Notes: generated from the sequence alone by a model not told the origin. Counted from the first letter of the stretch, positions 45,595-55,176 are shown. The stretch is DNA of 64,000 nucleotides from Desulfosporosinus sp. OT (GCF_000224515.1 NZ_AGAF01000148.1:62001-126000); one strand, 5' to 3'. A program made the numbers and translations.

Positions 45595-46530
45595 TTACAC
45601 TTCTTCCGGTAAACGGCGAAAATTAAAAACAAGGTCAAATAGCCCAAACATTATTATACTAACAACACTGAAGAAGAAATATAGAATGCTGATCAAAATT
45701 ATTGCCAATTTAAGCAGGCGCGGGATCTTAGGTGATTGTAAGAAATACAGGTACACTGAAGTACCCAACACCAAAGCTAAGGCTCCATATACAACCATTA
45801 TGTTAATCCCTATACCACGAAGAACAGTCCAAGAAAATTGATCACCTAAAAGATAACAGGCAATCCCTAAAACGGCACCCCAAACCGTATACCAAGGTAA
45901 ACTCCAACGCGAGAACGGAACCCGTCCTCCATCATCCTTAAACCAACGCCTGACAATATAGAAAATCAATCCAAACTCAACAAAAGCGGATATCGCAGCA
46001 AAACTGGGAATGATTAAGGCATAAAAGTGAATTCCTTGTTGCAATAGATCTCGAACTTGTACCTCACTAATCCCTTGTTGTTGCATCAAGACCAGCAATC
46101 CTGAAGCCTCATATTGCTCAACTATTGTGTTAATCACGTCACTCACAGTTTTGGCATCAAACCCTTGAGCCATCAAAGAGAGGGTTGGTATGGCCCCTAA
46201 AACTGCAGCTAACATAGCACTCCAAAAAAAGGTCATGCGCACCGGCCAATGTTTTTGCTGGCCCAAGACGCCTAGTAACCCGGCCAAAGGAACAAGACTC
46301 ATCTGATTAAAGGTTGTTACTCCTAAAACAATCAACGGCGCAACATAACCAATCAACAGAAAAAACGTGGCTATAGGTAACCCACTTCGACGGCCGACCA
46401 AAAACACGGCAAGTAGCATAAGTGCTTCCCAGATAAGTCCCCATGTCCCCCAAGCGACCCCCAGCCAAGGAAAGGTCAACAGGATCGCACCCGCTAAGTA
46501 GCTCGCAACCGTTTCGTCACTTAAAAACAT
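45595..46530 (-). CDS. YybS-like DUF2232 membrane protein
   Basis: 311 residues with about eight membrane helices and a C-terminal pattern (YGALALVLGTSVYLYFLQSPKIPRLLKLAIILISI) typical of DUF2232, the YybS group. The gene lies between rpsR and rplI in many Firmicutes, as here. The family resembles substrate-binding components of energy-coupling transporters, but the function is unknown. Confidence 0.82.
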   Translation of the reverse strand: MFLSDETVASYLAGAILLTFPWLGVAWGTWGLIWEALMLLAVFLVGRRSGLPIATFFLLIGYVAPLIVLGVTTFNQMSLVPLAGLLGVLGQQKHWPVRMTFFWSAMLAAVLGAIPTLSLMAQGFDAKTVSDVINTIVEQYEASGLLVLMQQQGISEVQVRDLLQQGIHFYALIIPSFAAISAFVEFGLIFYIVRRWFKDDGGRVPFSRWSLPWYTVWGAVLGIACYLLGDQFSWTVLRGIGINIMVVYGALALVLGTSVYLYFLQSPKIPRLLKLAIILISILYFFFSVVSIIMFGLFDLVFNFRRLPEEV

Positions 46531-46550
46531 GTGCCAATTCTCCTATAAAC

Positions 46551-46862
46551 TTAGTCTTCAGGGGCCAGATAGCTCAAAAGTAAACTTAAATCTCCCCACT
46601 GTTTCTCAAGATTCATCTCATCCGCATCTTTCAAGCTTTCAAGGCGTTGTAAAAGCATGCGATCAAGCCGAGAAAAGTCAAAACCCAACCGTCTGGCCAG
46701 CAAATAACTCATTCCCACAAGATCAGCCAACCCCTGAATCATCTCTGCCTCTGAACCACACAGTGTTCCATGTTGAATAAGCCACTGTGCCTGAATTAAA
46801 TTGACCTTTAGCTCATCAATAGCCCTTAAGCCTTTGACAACATCAACTTCAATATGCTCCAG
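46551..46862 (-). CDS. MazG-like family protein
   Basis: 103 residues if translation begins at the CTG at 46862 (LEHIEVDVVKGLRAIDELKVNLIQAQWLI...), which has AGGAGGGGG 7 nt ahead; no in-frame ATG occurs until 46742, in the middle of the domain. Helices with ELKVNL..., SEAEMIQGLADLVGMSYLLARRLGFD resemble all-alpha nucleotide pyrophosphatase (MazG-like) proteins found in this cluster in Clostridia. Several key acidic residues are present, but catalysis is uncertain. It overlaps no gene and lies 20 nt ahead of yybS. Confidence 0.65.
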   Translation of the reverse strand: MEHIEVDVVKGLRAIDELKVNLIQAQWLIQHGTLCGSEAEMIQGLADLVGMSYLLARRLGFDFSRLDRMLLQRLESLKDADEMNLEKQWGDLSLLLSYLAPED

Positions 46863-47042
46863 GGTTGCCCCCTCCTAAAGTCATTTTTCTCAATAAATGT
46901 TACTAATAAACAAACATCTACAAACACTTCGTGATAAGCATACAAATCTCCTGCACTTTACAAGCATGAAAATTTCGCCAACCAAGTTTCATTCGTCAGA
47001 GGTGCCGCACTGCGACAAGGGGTTTCAACTAGGCAAAAATAG

Positions 47043-47064
47043 AAAAAAGGAGCTTACGCTCCCC
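47043..47064 (-). terminator. Terminator of the rpsF-ssb-rpsR operon
   Basis: GGAGCGTAAGCTCC in the minus direction followed by TTTTTTCTATTTTT, 5 nt after the rpsR stop codon. Confidence 0.88.
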
Positions 47065-47068
47065 CTTT

Positions 47069-47299
47069 CTACTCTACGCTATATGGTAACAAGGCAATAC
47101 TACGAGCCCGTTTGATAGCCAATGTCACTTGACGTTGGTGCATGGCGCAGTTTCCAGAAATACGGCGAGGCAATATTTTACCACGATCCGTAACGTACTT
47201 GCGTACTTTGTGTGTCTCTTTGTAATCCATTGACACAACTTTATCCACACAAAAACTGCATACGCGCTTACGTGGGCGACGTCCGCGTTCACGTTTCAT
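47069..47299 (-). CDS. rpsR: Ribosomal protein bS18
   Basis: 76 residues. The paralogue with zinc ligands: CSFC near the N-terminus and [24 protein letters not shown]. Third gene of the rpsF-ssb-rpsR unit, 21 nt after ssb. Confidence 0.97.
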   Translation of the reverse strand: MKRERGRRPRKRVCSFCVDKVVSMDYKETHKVRKYVTDRGKILPRRISGNCAMHQRQVTLAIKRARSIALLPYSVE

Positions 47300-47320
47300 A
47301 CTAATTCTCCCCTTCCCAAC

Positions 47321-47731
47321 TTAGAATGGGATGTCATCATCCAAATTTACTTCATGTCCAAACGAGCCAATCCCTCTTGGAGAAGTTGATTCCATATTGC
47401 CGCTCCCGCTGTCCTTCGGACTTAAGAAATGAACATCTTCAGCAACAACCTCTGTAACCCAGCGCTTTTGGCCGTCCTTATCATTGTATGTTCTAATTTG
47501 GATTCGTCCATCTACCGAAGCAAGCTTTCCTTTAGCCAAATAGTTGGCACAAAGTTCAGCAAGTTGTCTAAACACAACACATGGAATGAAGTCAGTTTCT
47601 TTCTCACCTTGAGCATTCTTAAACTTACGATCAACAGCTAAAGTGAAATTAGCTACCGCTACGCCACTAGGTGAATAACGTAACTCGGGGTCTTTAGTTA
47701 AACGGCCAACCAAAACGACACGATTCAACAT
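47321..47731 (-). CDS. ssb: Single-stranded DNA-binding protein
   Basis: 136 residues. [37 protein letters not shown] starts the OB fold, and the acidic tail ends DDDIPF, the docking site for replication and repair partners. The linker is short. Located between rpsF and rpsR as in most Firmicutes. Confidence 0.98.
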   Translation of the reverse strand: MLNRVVLVGRLTKDPELRYSPSGVAVANFTLAVDRKFKNAQGEKETDFIPCVVFRQLAELCANYLAKGKLASVDGRIQIRTYNDKDGQKRWVTEVVAEDVHFLSPKDSGSGNMESTSPRGIGSFGHEVNLDDDIPF

Positions 47732-47749
47732 GTTTGCCCCACCGTCCTT

Positions 47750-48037
47750 TTAGTCATCTTTTCTAACGGTTAGAAAACGGATTACATCGTCGGAGATTTT
47801 CATAACCCGTTCAATTTCCTGAGATGTGCGGCCTTCGCCGTCAAAGTTCATCAGGATATATTGGCCTTCTTTATAATCTTGGATTTCATAAGCCAACCGA
47901 CGTTTGCCCCACTTTTCGACCGTTAAGTTTTCTCCACCATTGCTGGCTACGAGCCCACCTAAACGGTCAACCAGTGCTGTGGTTGCCTCCTCATCCAGAT
48001 CTGGCCGGATGATATAAAGTAATTCGTACGCTTTCAT
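47750..48037 (-). CDS. rpsF: Ribosomal protein bS6
   Basis: 95 residues. MKAYELLYIIRPDLDEEATTALVDRL...EKWGKRRLAYEIQDYKEGQYILMNFDGE is clearly bS6. First gene of the operon. The leader at 48040-48090 has CTCCGTTTAACGGGG-type pairing and a CCG element that could be the S6-S18 autoregulatory RNA; this is a suggestion only. Confidence 0.97.
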   Translation of the reverse strand: MKAYELLYIIRPDLDEEATTALVDRLGGLVASNGGENLTVEKWGKRRLAYEIQDYKEGQYILMNFDGEGRTSQEIERVMKISDDVIRFLTVRKDD

Positions 48038-48243
48038 ATTTGCACCTCCCCTCGGACTAAACGGCCCCGTTAAACGGAGCAGGGATATTTATACTACCAA
48101 GCAAAAATTATACCATCTCGTTAGTAGAAAAGCAACAATATTTCTGTATAAAATATATACTTCCAGTCGTTTAGAGGCTATTTATGAAAGAAAACTTGGC
48201 TGGCGCAGGCAGAACGCTTAGTTGTACAAGAATCCTTGTTGAT

Positions 48244-49344
48244 TTATACGTTAAACCTGAAGTGAACAATGTCGCCGTCATGCATCATGTACTCTTTGCC
48301 CTCCAAACGAACTAACCCTTTTTCACGAGCACCATTCAACCCGTTGTGCTCTACAAAATCCTTATAGGCGACCACCTCAGCCCGGATAAACCCATGCTCA
48401 AAATCGGTATGAATGACTCCAGCTGCTTGAGGCGCTTTTGTTCCTTGACGAATCGTCCACGCTCTCACTTCCACCTGACCAGCAGTAAAAAAGGTCATGA
48501 GTCCCAATAAATGAAAAGCAACCCGAATCAATCGGTCCAGTCCTGACTCTTCGAGTCCTAAATCCTGTAAGAAGACTTCCTTCTCGTCTTCTTCAAGTTC
48601 TGCTATCTCCGCTTCAATCTGCGCACAAACTACAACGACTTCTGCATCCTCTTCTGCTGCGATTGCCATAACTTGTTGAACATAGGGGTTATCGGCTGCT
48701 GTAGAGAGGCCAGCTTCGCTGACATTCGCAACATAAAGCACCGGCTTTAAAGTTAAAAGTGAAAAACCTTTTAGAATTTCCCGTTCCTCGTCCGTATAAG
48801 TCAAAGAACGTGCCCCTTTTCCCCGATTAAAGACTTCCTTCAACCGCTCTAACAGAGCCACTTCGCCTTGAGCCTTTTTATCTCCGGCCTTTAAGAGTTT
48901 AGACGTACGATCTGCACGCTTCTCCACACTTTCCATGTCCGCTAAGACCAACTCAAGATCTATGGTCTCAATATCTCTTTTAGGGTTAACATTTCCCTCG
49001 ACATGGATCACATTATCGTCTTCAAAGCAGCGCACAACATGCACAATGGCATCGACTTCACGGATATGGGAAAGGAATTTATTCCCTAGTCCCTCGCCTT
49101 TACTCGCCCCTTTGACAAGTCCGGCAATATCCACAAACTCGACGGTAGCAGAAACAATCTTTTTGGGATGAACCATATCCGCTAGTTTCTGCAAGCGAGA
49201 ATCAGGCACTTCTACCATCCCCACATTCGGATCAATGGTACAGAATGGATAATTCGCCGCTTCAGCACCCACTTGGGTAATTGCATTAAACAACGTTGAT
49301 TTACCCACATTCGGCAAACCAACAATTCCTGCATGTAATGTCAT
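48244..49344 (-). CDS. ychF: YchF/OLA1 family ATPase
   Basis: 366 residues. G-domain motifs: [35 protein letters not shown], and the altered NxxE-type specificity site (VANVSE) typical of this ATP-preferring family. A coiled-coil insert and the C-terminal TGS domain ([39 protein letters not shown]) follow. It associates with the ribosome and stress responses. Confidence 0.97.
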   Translation of the reverse strand: MTLHAGIVGLPNVGKSTLFNAITQVGAEAANYPFCTIDPNVGMVEVPDSRLQKLADMVHPKKIVSATVEFVDIAGLVKGASKGEGLGNKFLSHIREVDAIVHVVRCFEDDNVIHVEGNVNPKRDIETIDLELVLADMESVEKRADRTSKLLKAGDKKAQGEVALLERLKEVFNRGKGARSLTYTDEEREILKGFSLLTLKPVLYVANVSEAGLSTAADNPYVQQVMAIAAEEDAEVVVVCAQIEAEIAELEEDEKEVFLQDLGLEESGLDRLIRVAFHLLGLMTFFTAGQVEVRAWTIRQGTKAPQAAGVIHTDFEHGFIRAEVVAYKDFVEHNGLNGAREKGLVRLEGKEYMMHDGDIVHFRFNV

Positions 49345-49406
49345 GCTTTACCTCCTCTTAATTATGTGACAAGTTATCTCCACAGATTATAAGTGATTTT
49401 CACCCA

Positions 49407-49610
49407 CTAATCCATCTCATTTTCTTCGGCCCGCTTTAGAATCTCTTTTAAATTGCGCTCGAGTTTAACACGAGGTATCCAGGCCTGATGTTGACATCCT
49501 AAGCATTGAATCCTAAAATCCATCCCTGTACGCATTACTTTCCAATCTACGCTTCCACAAGGATGCGGTTTACGAAGACGAACAATATCCCCAACATTCA
49601 ATGGAATCAC
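49407..49610 (-). CDS. DUF951 family protein
   Basis: 67 residues from a GTG start with AAGGGGGAG 6 nt ahead. IPLNVGDIVRLRKPHPCGSVDWKVMRTGMDFRIQCLGCQHQAWIPRVKLERNL is the DUF951 signature with C-x-x-C and an SH3-like feel. A longer frame to 49688 runs through repetitive TTCGAAGTTCGAA-type sequence and is not part of the gene. The gene is often found next to ychF or mscS in Clostridia, as here. Possible nucleic-acid-binding protein. Confidence 0.85.
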   Translation of the reverse strand: MIPLNVGDIVRLRKPHPCGSVDWKVMRTGMDFRIQCLGCQHQAWIPRVKLERNLKEILKRAEENEMD

Positions 49611-49794
49611 TATCGACTCCCCCTTAATCGAGGTTCGAGGTTCGAAGTTTGAAGTTCGAAATTTAATATCGCACTTCGCTTCGGGCATCGCACTTCGCTT
49701 ATTTAGCTCCTGATAAGTTCACTGAACTCGACGGAGTTTTACTACTCTATTGACTAAGTATTTTTTTATCCATTATTTCTACTGGGCCCATCGT

Positions 49795-50676
49795 CTATTG
49801 TTCGTCATTAGGTGAACCTTTTTTGAGATCTTCGAAAGACAAAATTTTTAGTTGTGGCGTACGAATTCCCTCTTCTAAAAATGCGCTGTGAATTCGACGA
49901 CGCAGTTCTCGTTCCAGACCCCACTGTTCATTAGGGTGGGTGAAGCCAACAATGCGTAAAACAACATTGAGATCGCCGAATTGAATGATACCCTGCACTG
50001 TGGGAGCTTCTATGATTTTCTCTCCGAATTCAGTACTAACTACCTCACAAACTGAATTCATTACTTCCCTTGCATGGTCAAGATTTTCATCGTAGGGAAT
50101 CTGAATATCAACCAAAGCCCGCATCTTCCCGCGGCTGAAGTTAGTAACTGCCGTAATACTACCATTTGGAATAATGTGCAGTTCGCCGCCCCAGTCTCTG
50201 AGGTGAGTCGCCCTAATTCCAGTTTCTTCAACAATGCCCGAGAATTCACCCACTTGAACATATTCTCCAACAGAAAACTGATCTTCAAAGAGAATAAAAA
50301 AACCGCCAATCATATCTTTAACCAAGCTTTGAGAGCCGAAACCTAGGGCGACACCCAAAACACTGGCCGAAGCCAGTAGTGTCCCTGTATCAAAATTAAA
50401 CAGTCGTTTAAGGATATGAACTACGACCGTGAAGGTAATCACGTAAAAAGCCATACTTCGTAGAAGGGAGAATATTGTATTGGCCTTACGTTCATCTAGA
50501 AGTTGTTTCCCTTTACGCTCAACCAACATGCGCCTTAACAGATAAATTAATAATCCATAGGCAATACGGGCAACAACGAGAATAACAGCAATATATAGTA
50601 ACGTATTTAACGCCGACATCCCTATTTTGTGCCAGTCAAAATCACTCAATTTATCCGGGATCCAAGTGAAATTCAT
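49795..50676 (-). CDS. MscS family mechanosensitive channel
   Basis: 293 residues. Three membrane helices; the pore helix is LLASASVLGVALGFGSQSLVKDMIGGFFILFEDQFSVGEYVQVG (Gly/Ala-rich pore helix joined to the beta domain). The C-terminal alpha-beta vestibule domain follows. It opens on membrane tension to release solutes in hypoosmotic shock. Ribosome site AAAGGACC lies ahead of the ATG at 50676. Confidence 0.93.
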   Translation of the reverse strand: MNFTWIPDKLSDFDWHKIGMSALNTLLYIAVILVVARIAYGLLIYLLRRMLVERKGKQLLDERKANTIFSLLRSMAFYVITFTVVVHILKRLFNFDTGTLLASASVLGVALGFGSQSLVKDMIGGFFILFEDQFSVGEYVQVGEFSGIVEETGIRATHLRDWGGELHIIPNGSITAVTNFSRGKMRALVDIQIPYDENLDHAREVMNSVCEVVSTEFGEKIIEAPTVQGIIQFGDLNVVLRIVGFTHPNEQWGLERELRRRIHSAFLEEGIRTPQLKILSFEDLKKGSPNDEQ

Positions 50677-50705
50677 ATTATAGTGGTCCTTTGCTGTAAT
50701 TTCTG

Positions 50706-52082
50706 CTAATTACGATATGCTAAAAAAGCGTAATACCCACGCATCATCATGACCAAATCTGCGACTGAAGAGATTTCCCACGGGGCATGCATGCTTAGAA
50801 TTCCTACCCCACAATCCAATACTTCCATTCCGTAAATTGCCATATACTGAGCTATTGTACCACCGCCGCCCTGGTCAACTTTTCCTAATTCAGCAGTTTG
50901 CCAAACAATTTTTGCCTCATCAAAAATTCTGCGAACCTCTGCAATGAATTCCGGGTTCGCGTCACTCGACCCTGATTTACCTCGAGAACCAGTGTATTTG
51001 CTAATAACCATACCTCGACCCAGGAAAGCCGAATTCCGTTTGTCCATAACCTCTGTATAATTAGGGTCATATCCACCGGTGACATCTGCCGAAAGCGCTT
51101 TTGCTCGGGCCATTGCACGTCGAACCATCAATCCATCATATGTACCACTTTGCAAGGTAATAAGTTCCGCAACGAAGTTCTCCAAGTAACGAGCTTTCAT
51201 GCCTGTATTGGAGTCACTGCCAATCTCCTCTTTATCTGCAAATAGAACCATCGTTGTCCACTCCGGCTGCTCTATAGCTTCAATTGCTTTCCAGGCAGCA
51301 AATGAACAGACTCGGTCATCTTGCCCATACCCCGCGATAAAACTTCGGTCTAAACCTGAATAGCGTGCTTTTCCTGCTGGGACGACCTCTAATTCTGCAC
51401 TGACGAAGTCTTCTTCCTCAATACCATATTTCTCCTTCAAAATGTAGAGGATAGCGGACTTAACCCGTTCTTCTCCCTCCCCATTAAAAGGATCATGTCC
51501 AAGCAATAAGTTTAATCCTTCTCCTGTAATGGCTTCACTTAATTTCTTGTCATTTTGATCCTTCGCTAAATGAGGAAGTAAGTCGGTAATAGTGAAAATC
51601 GGGTCTTCTTCATCTTCTCCGACCACAATACTAACCTTTTGACCATCCCTCAAAATGATCACTCCATGAAGGGCAAGCGGCAGAGCTGTCCATTGGTATT
51701 TCTTAATCCCTCCATAATAATGAGTTTTAAAAAAAGCCAGGCCTTCTTCTTCATAAAGGGGGCGCTGTTTAATATCTAACCGAGGAGCATCAATATGAGC
51801 CGCAACAATTCGAAAACCCTCGCTTAAAGGACGAAGACCTGCAATTGCCAATATGCCCGCTTTTCCTTGAACTTCCAGTCGGACCTTTTGACCTGACTTA
51901 AAATCCTTCACCTCGTCAAGCGATATAAAACCTGACTTCTTAGCCCATCTCTCTAGGATCTGCCATGATTCCCGTTCTGTTTTTCCTTCACTGAGAAAAG
52001 CTAAGTATTCTGTCATCGCTTGACGTTCCTTCTCAGAAATCTTTAGTTCATCCCATGCCAACTTCACTATTTTTGAACTCAT
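50706..52082 (-). CDS. M18 family aminopeptidase
   Basis: 458 residues. Metal ligands are visible in AAHIDAPRLDIKQRP (His, Asp), DKEEIGSDSNTG (Glu, Glu, Asp) and GILSMHAPWEISS (His), spaced as in two-zinc M18 peptidases. Substrate: N-terminal amino acids of peptides, often acidic residues. Cytosolic. It is 29 nt from the mscS gene and may share its transcript. Confidence 0.93.
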   Translation of the reverse strand: MSSKIVKLAWDELKISEKERQAMTEYLAFLSEGKTERESWQILERWAKKSGFISLDEVKDFKSGQKVRLEVQGKAGILAIAGLRPLSEGFRIVAAHIDAPRLDIKQRPLYEEEGLAFFKTHYYGGIKKYQWTALPLALHGVIILRDGQKVSIVVGEDEEDPIFTITDLLPHLAKDQNDKKLSEAITGEGLNLLLGHDPFNGEGEERVKSAILYILKEKYGIEEEDFVSAELEVVPAGKARYSGLDRSFIAGYGQDDRVCSFAAWKAIEAIEQPEWTTMVLFADKEEIGSDSNTGMKARYLENFVAELITLQSGTYDGLMVRRAMARAKALSADVTGGYDPNYTEVMDKRNSAFLGRGMVISKYTGSRGKSGSSDANPEFIAEVRRIFDEAKIVWQTAELGKVDQGGGGTIAQYMAIYGMEVLDCGVGILSMHAPWEISSVADLVMMMRGYYAFLAYRN

Positions 52083-52216
52083 ATAATCACCTTTCCAACC
52101 TTAAGCAATTTTTATATTTAGCTTAAGTTTTCTTCTTCTCTGGTTGATTTATACAATTGGCGCCTCACACTATCCCTTGGCTGGACTGTTTATACTTTCT
52201 CCCTGACTAGGGCATC

Positions 52217-52954
52217 TTAAAACCAAACTCCCTTGCCAAGTGAAAGCGGTTCAAGCAGTTTTTGACTGAGTTGCGCAGAAAACGCCTGATCCAGGGTCTG
52301 AAAGATCCCTGTTAAATAAGGATAAAAGTTCGAGTTCTGAATTAGGTCATTAATGCCTCCACCTACTCCCATTTTCAAGAGCGGGGAAGACAACCCTGCA
52401 ACGACGGCTAGGCAAATAAGGGCACTCAATCCCCCAAATATGAGACCTCCTCCTCGATTAAAAGCCCCACCCCAAATACCAAAAAGACGAAGAAGAATAG
52501 AGACCAACAAGTGAATCAAAATCACCACTATAAAAAAAACGCAACCAAAGGCAATAAGGCTTAGAGCACGCTCAGTAAGCGCCTCCGCTAAGCGATGGGT
52601 CACTTGCTCAATAGCTTGGGGCATCTGTACATTAGGGAGGTTTAACGAGGCGAAAATATTACGCCATTCTGACGGCAGGGCCCCTAAAATATTCCCTAAA
52701 GCCTGTTGTTGTAGACTACTGGCTTTAGACTGAACAATGGGAAGGATTGCTTGATAAATCACGGGTTCCAACCATTTTTGCAGCGGAAAATGTTGCTCTG
52801 CCCACTGAAGAGCAGCCATATACTCCCATGATGCTACCACAAAACCTACAATACTACTCAAGAAATTAATAACGCTAGTTATAAGGCCTCTTTGATAACC
52901 ATGTAAGGCTCCAAACAGAACAAACCCCATAATAAGCACATCAATAAGATTCAT
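52217..52954 (-). CDS. CvpA family membrane protein
   Basis: 245 residues with four membrane helices (MNLIDVLIMGFVLFGALHGYQRGLITSVINFLSSIVGFVVAS at the start). The central extracytoplasmic loop of about 65 residues is characteristic for this family, linked in other bacteria to colicin V production and biofilm or envelope traits. The end is short and hydrophilic. Confidence 0.85.
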   Translation of the reverse strand: MNLIDVLIMGFVLFGALHGYQRGLITSVINFLSSIVGFVVASWEYMAALQWAEQHFPLQKWLEPVIYQAILPIVQSKASSLQQQALGNILGALPSEWRNIFASLNLPNVQMPQAIEQVTHRLAEALTERALSLIAFGCVFFIVVILIHLLVSILLRLFGIWGGAFNRGGGLIFGGLSALICLAVVAGLSSPLLKMGVGGGINDLIQNSNFYPYLTGIFQTLDQAFSAQLSQKLLEPLSLGKGVWF

Positions 52955-53221
52955 GTACTCCCCCCTACCTTATAAAAGCTAATTTAAAATTATCTTAGCG
53001 CAACAAAACTAAACAATAATATTTCACTAATCCATTAATATTCGGTCTAACTGTCCAAAATCCTGCAGGATAAAACAACCCTCATCAGGGAAATCAAAAA
53101 GACAGCTGCTCGCTGCCTCATATTGATATTCGGTATTTGATTTTCGAACTGCGAAGCTCGGACTATAAAAATCACAACTATAGCATTCGATAAGCGAAGT
53201 TCGAACCGCGAAACACGATTA

Positions 53222-53320
53222 TGGCGGGGATGCGTGAGAATCGAACACACCTCGGAACGTTCTGCGTCCCGACACGCGGATTTGAAGTCCGGGAGCAGCA
53301 CCAGCTACTATCCATCCCCA
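53222..53320 (-). tRNA. selC: tRNA-Sec(TCA)
   Basis: 99 nt with encoded CCA, a long acceptor stem (GGGGATG/CATCCCC plus the extended pairs), an extra-long variable arm (GTCGGGACGCAGAACGTTCC) and anticodon loop CTTCAAA, so anticodon TCA. It inserts selenocysteine at UGA; its dedicated elongation factor selB lies 8 kb further on the same strand. Confidence 0.95.
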
Positions 53321-53539
53321 TTCTGTCGACAATAATATAACACATTCAAAGTTATTAGTAAATCTAATAAATGTCAAACAATTGTGCATAATGCTTAAGT
53401 TCAACAAGAAAAAGGTATATATTCCCATTAATGTGTGCACAATAATTATGTAACCACATTTATCTTAAGATCAGATTTTTAATTAAGCGCTGTGTTGAAC
53501 GCAAGTGGGTCGAAATCTTACAAAGAAAGGAGTTTTATT

Positions 53540-53683
53540 ATGGATCGGAGCGATATATTGTTTTCTAGTTTATCAAGCAGCCAGATCGAAGACATTAAGG
53601 CGTTAGAAACTAAATTTAATACATCTCCTACCACTGGCCAAGAGACCATCTTAATTGCTTATACTAAACCCGAACAAAAATAG
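53540..53683 (+). CDS. Small conserved-looking protein of unknown function
   Basis: 47 residues from an ATG with AAAGGAG 8 nt ahead (MDRSDILFSSLSSSQIEDIKALETKFNTSPTTGQETILIAYTKPEQK). Helical front and strand-like end; no membrane segment. It is the only plus-strand gene in this part of the window and is convergent with the DUF2889 gene. No family is recognised, but the ribosome site and composition support translation. Confidence 0.6.
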   Translation: MDRSDILFSSLSSSQIEDIKALETKFNTSPTTGQETILIAYTKPEQK

Positions 53684-53703
53684 TGAACTGCACCCACAAC
53701 AAA

Positions 53704-54135
53704 CTAATACTTCTTATAGTGCAGACAGCTTCCATTAAGTTGTTGTTCAACCTGAATTTTCATTTCTTCTTCTTGCATTGTAAGCTTCATCAACTGGTAT
53801 TTAGCTTGAACTATCCCTTTTACACACTCAAGTGTGAGGTCTGTCAAATGCGTACAGCCCTGTTCTAAGCCAACAGCTGCTTGAATCTGCTTTCTGACAT
53901 TACAATTCAGGTTAACCCCCACAAGTTCTTTAATTCGCTCTTGGGCGTATACACAATCCTTGTGGGGAGCACGACGAAGTTGACCATCGGCTGATGTAAT
54001 CGTATAACTGTCGAGGTCAGCTTCGAGGGTTATACAGAGTTCGTGTTGGCTATCTAAAAAAACTCCGTTTACTGCTACAATTTTATTGGATACTAAACTG
54101 ACATTTATAGAAATTGAACGGTTAAAAAGAAACAT
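53704..54135 (-). CDS. DUF2889 family protein
   Basis: 143 residues. Matches the DUF2889 pattern: a beta-rich front half, then DGQLRRAPHKDCVYAQERIKELVGVNL, and GCTHLTDLTLECVKGIVQAKY near the end (conserved C-T-H-L). Function unknown. It follows the AcuB/liv region after a terminator and is convergent with the small gene at 53540-53683. Confidence 0.75.
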   Translation of the reverse strand: MFLFNRSISINVSLVSNKIVAVNGVFLDSQHELCITLEADLDSYTITSADGQLRRAPHKDCVYAQERIKELVGVNLNCNVRKQIQAAVGLEQGCTHLTDLTLECVKGIVQAKYQLMKLTMQEEEMKIQVEQQLNGSCLHYKKY

Positions 54136-54202
54136 TGACCCATCTCCTCATTTGTCTATATGATATTTTAATTTTCTATATATTATATCGCCTTTTAGGA
54201 AT

Positions 54203-54247
54203 AAAGAAAGTTACTGGATGACCATTACTCATTCAGTAACTTTCTTT
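54203..54247. terminator. Terminator after the AcuB-like gene
   Basis: AAAGAAAGTTACTG pairs with CAGTAACTTTCTTT (14 bp) with A/T-rich flanks on both sides; the surrounding 260-nt gap holds no gene. Confidence 0.85.
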
Positions 54248-54396
54248 TATTGTTTATTAGGAAGTAATTACTTAATTCACCAGTTTACTATTTATTCGTT
54301 ATCTTAGATTCAGTTCAGCTGTTATTAGCTCGTTCAGAAAACCTTTTACTGTTGTGGTCAACTAAGCGTGCCTCCAAAACCGGCCCGAATGCTAAA

Positions 54397-55023
54397 TCAT
54401 TCTCTTATTTGATACCCTTTTTCCTTTAATGACGCTTTAACTTCGGATACTTGTTCACCCTGTAAGCGCGCCAAGATTTGGACTTGATTATCCCTTAGAT
54501 GGTAGACCGCAAAACTCGCAATATTAACATCAAACTGCTTGATCGTCACTGCAAGGTCCAACAGGACACCCGTTTCATCTTTTGTTTCTATCACCACTCG
54601 CTGGCCTGGACTGCGAAATCCCATAATATCCAGAAAAGCATCTAAGATATCAGTTGCCGTAATGATACCAACCAGTTTGCCTTGGTCAAGAACAGGCAAT
54701 CCACTAATTCTGTGTTCCCGCATTAACAAGGCAGCATCCTCAATCTGGGTATCGGGTTGACAAGTCATTACCTTCTTTACAGCAACCTCTCGGATAGGAG
54801 TTTTGGCGATGAGATAATTAAGTTCAAAAATACTTAACGTCGTCGCAGGAGAAGGAGAGACCTCTCGGAGATCCCCATCTGTCACAAAACCCACGAGTTT
54901 ACCCTTATCCATAACCGGCAACTTATTGATCTTCTTTTCTCGCATGAGGACCATCGTATCTGCGATCGATTCATCTGGGCTCACTGTAAAAACCTGAGAT
55001 GTCATAAATTGGCGAACATACAT
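54397..55023 (-). CDS. AcuB-like protein with two CBS domains and an ACT domain
   Basis: 208 residues. CBS1 (MYVRQFMTSQVFTVSPDESIADTMVLM...VGFVTDGDLRE) and CBS2 (VKKVMTCQPDTQIEDAALLMREHRISGLPVLDQGKLVGIITATDIL) are followed by an ACT domain (about 140-205; VVIETKDETGVLLDLAVTIKQFDVNIASFAVY). It senses adenine nucleotides and perhaps amino acids. Its position 150 nt behind livF suggests a link to amino-acid supply, though a repeat block separates the two. Confidence 0.85.
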   Translation of the reverse strand: MYVRQFMTSQVFTVSPDESIADTMVLMREKKINKLPVMDKGKLVGFVTDGDLREVSPSPATTLSIFELNYLIAKTPIREVAVKKVMTCQPDTQIEDAALLMREHRISGLPVLDQGKLVGIITATDILDAFLDIMGFRSPGQRVVIETKDETGVLLDLAVTIKQFDVNIASFAVYHLRDNQVQILARLQGEQVSEVKASLKEKGYQIRE

Positions 55024-55064
55024 ATTGTTTTGCCCCCTTCTCCTTTAACTTGTTTCTAACATTA

Positions 55065-55165
55065 CTCTGGTCTGCGACCTCTAGCTTTTTATCCCCGGTC
55101 TGCGGACCTCTTGCCCTTTTGTCCCCGGTCTGCGGACCTCTTGCCCTTTTAGGGGCGGGACCTTA
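55065..55165 (-). repeat. 30-nt tandem repeat between livF and the AcuB-like gene
   Basis: The unit GGTCTGCGGACCTCTTGCCC-TTTTGTCCCC is present in about three copies starting near 55067 (diverged), 55097 and 55127. Each contains GGTC-TGCG-GACC, a 4-bp hairpin with the tetraloop. A GGGGCGGGA pair (AGGGGCGGGACC, AGGGGCGGGATC) follows. It lies in the downstream part of the liv transcript. Confidence 0.8.
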
Positions 55166-55176
55166 GGGGCGGGATC

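Noticed and set aside
48040..48090. S6-S18 autoregulatory RNA ahead of rpsF
   Set aside because: A CCG and a short stem are present, but the match is too weak to list as a feature without a covariance search.
49611..49688. Longer N-terminus for the DUF951 protein
   Set aside because: The extension reads through repetitive TTCGAAG-type sequence; a good ribosome site serves the GTG at 49610.
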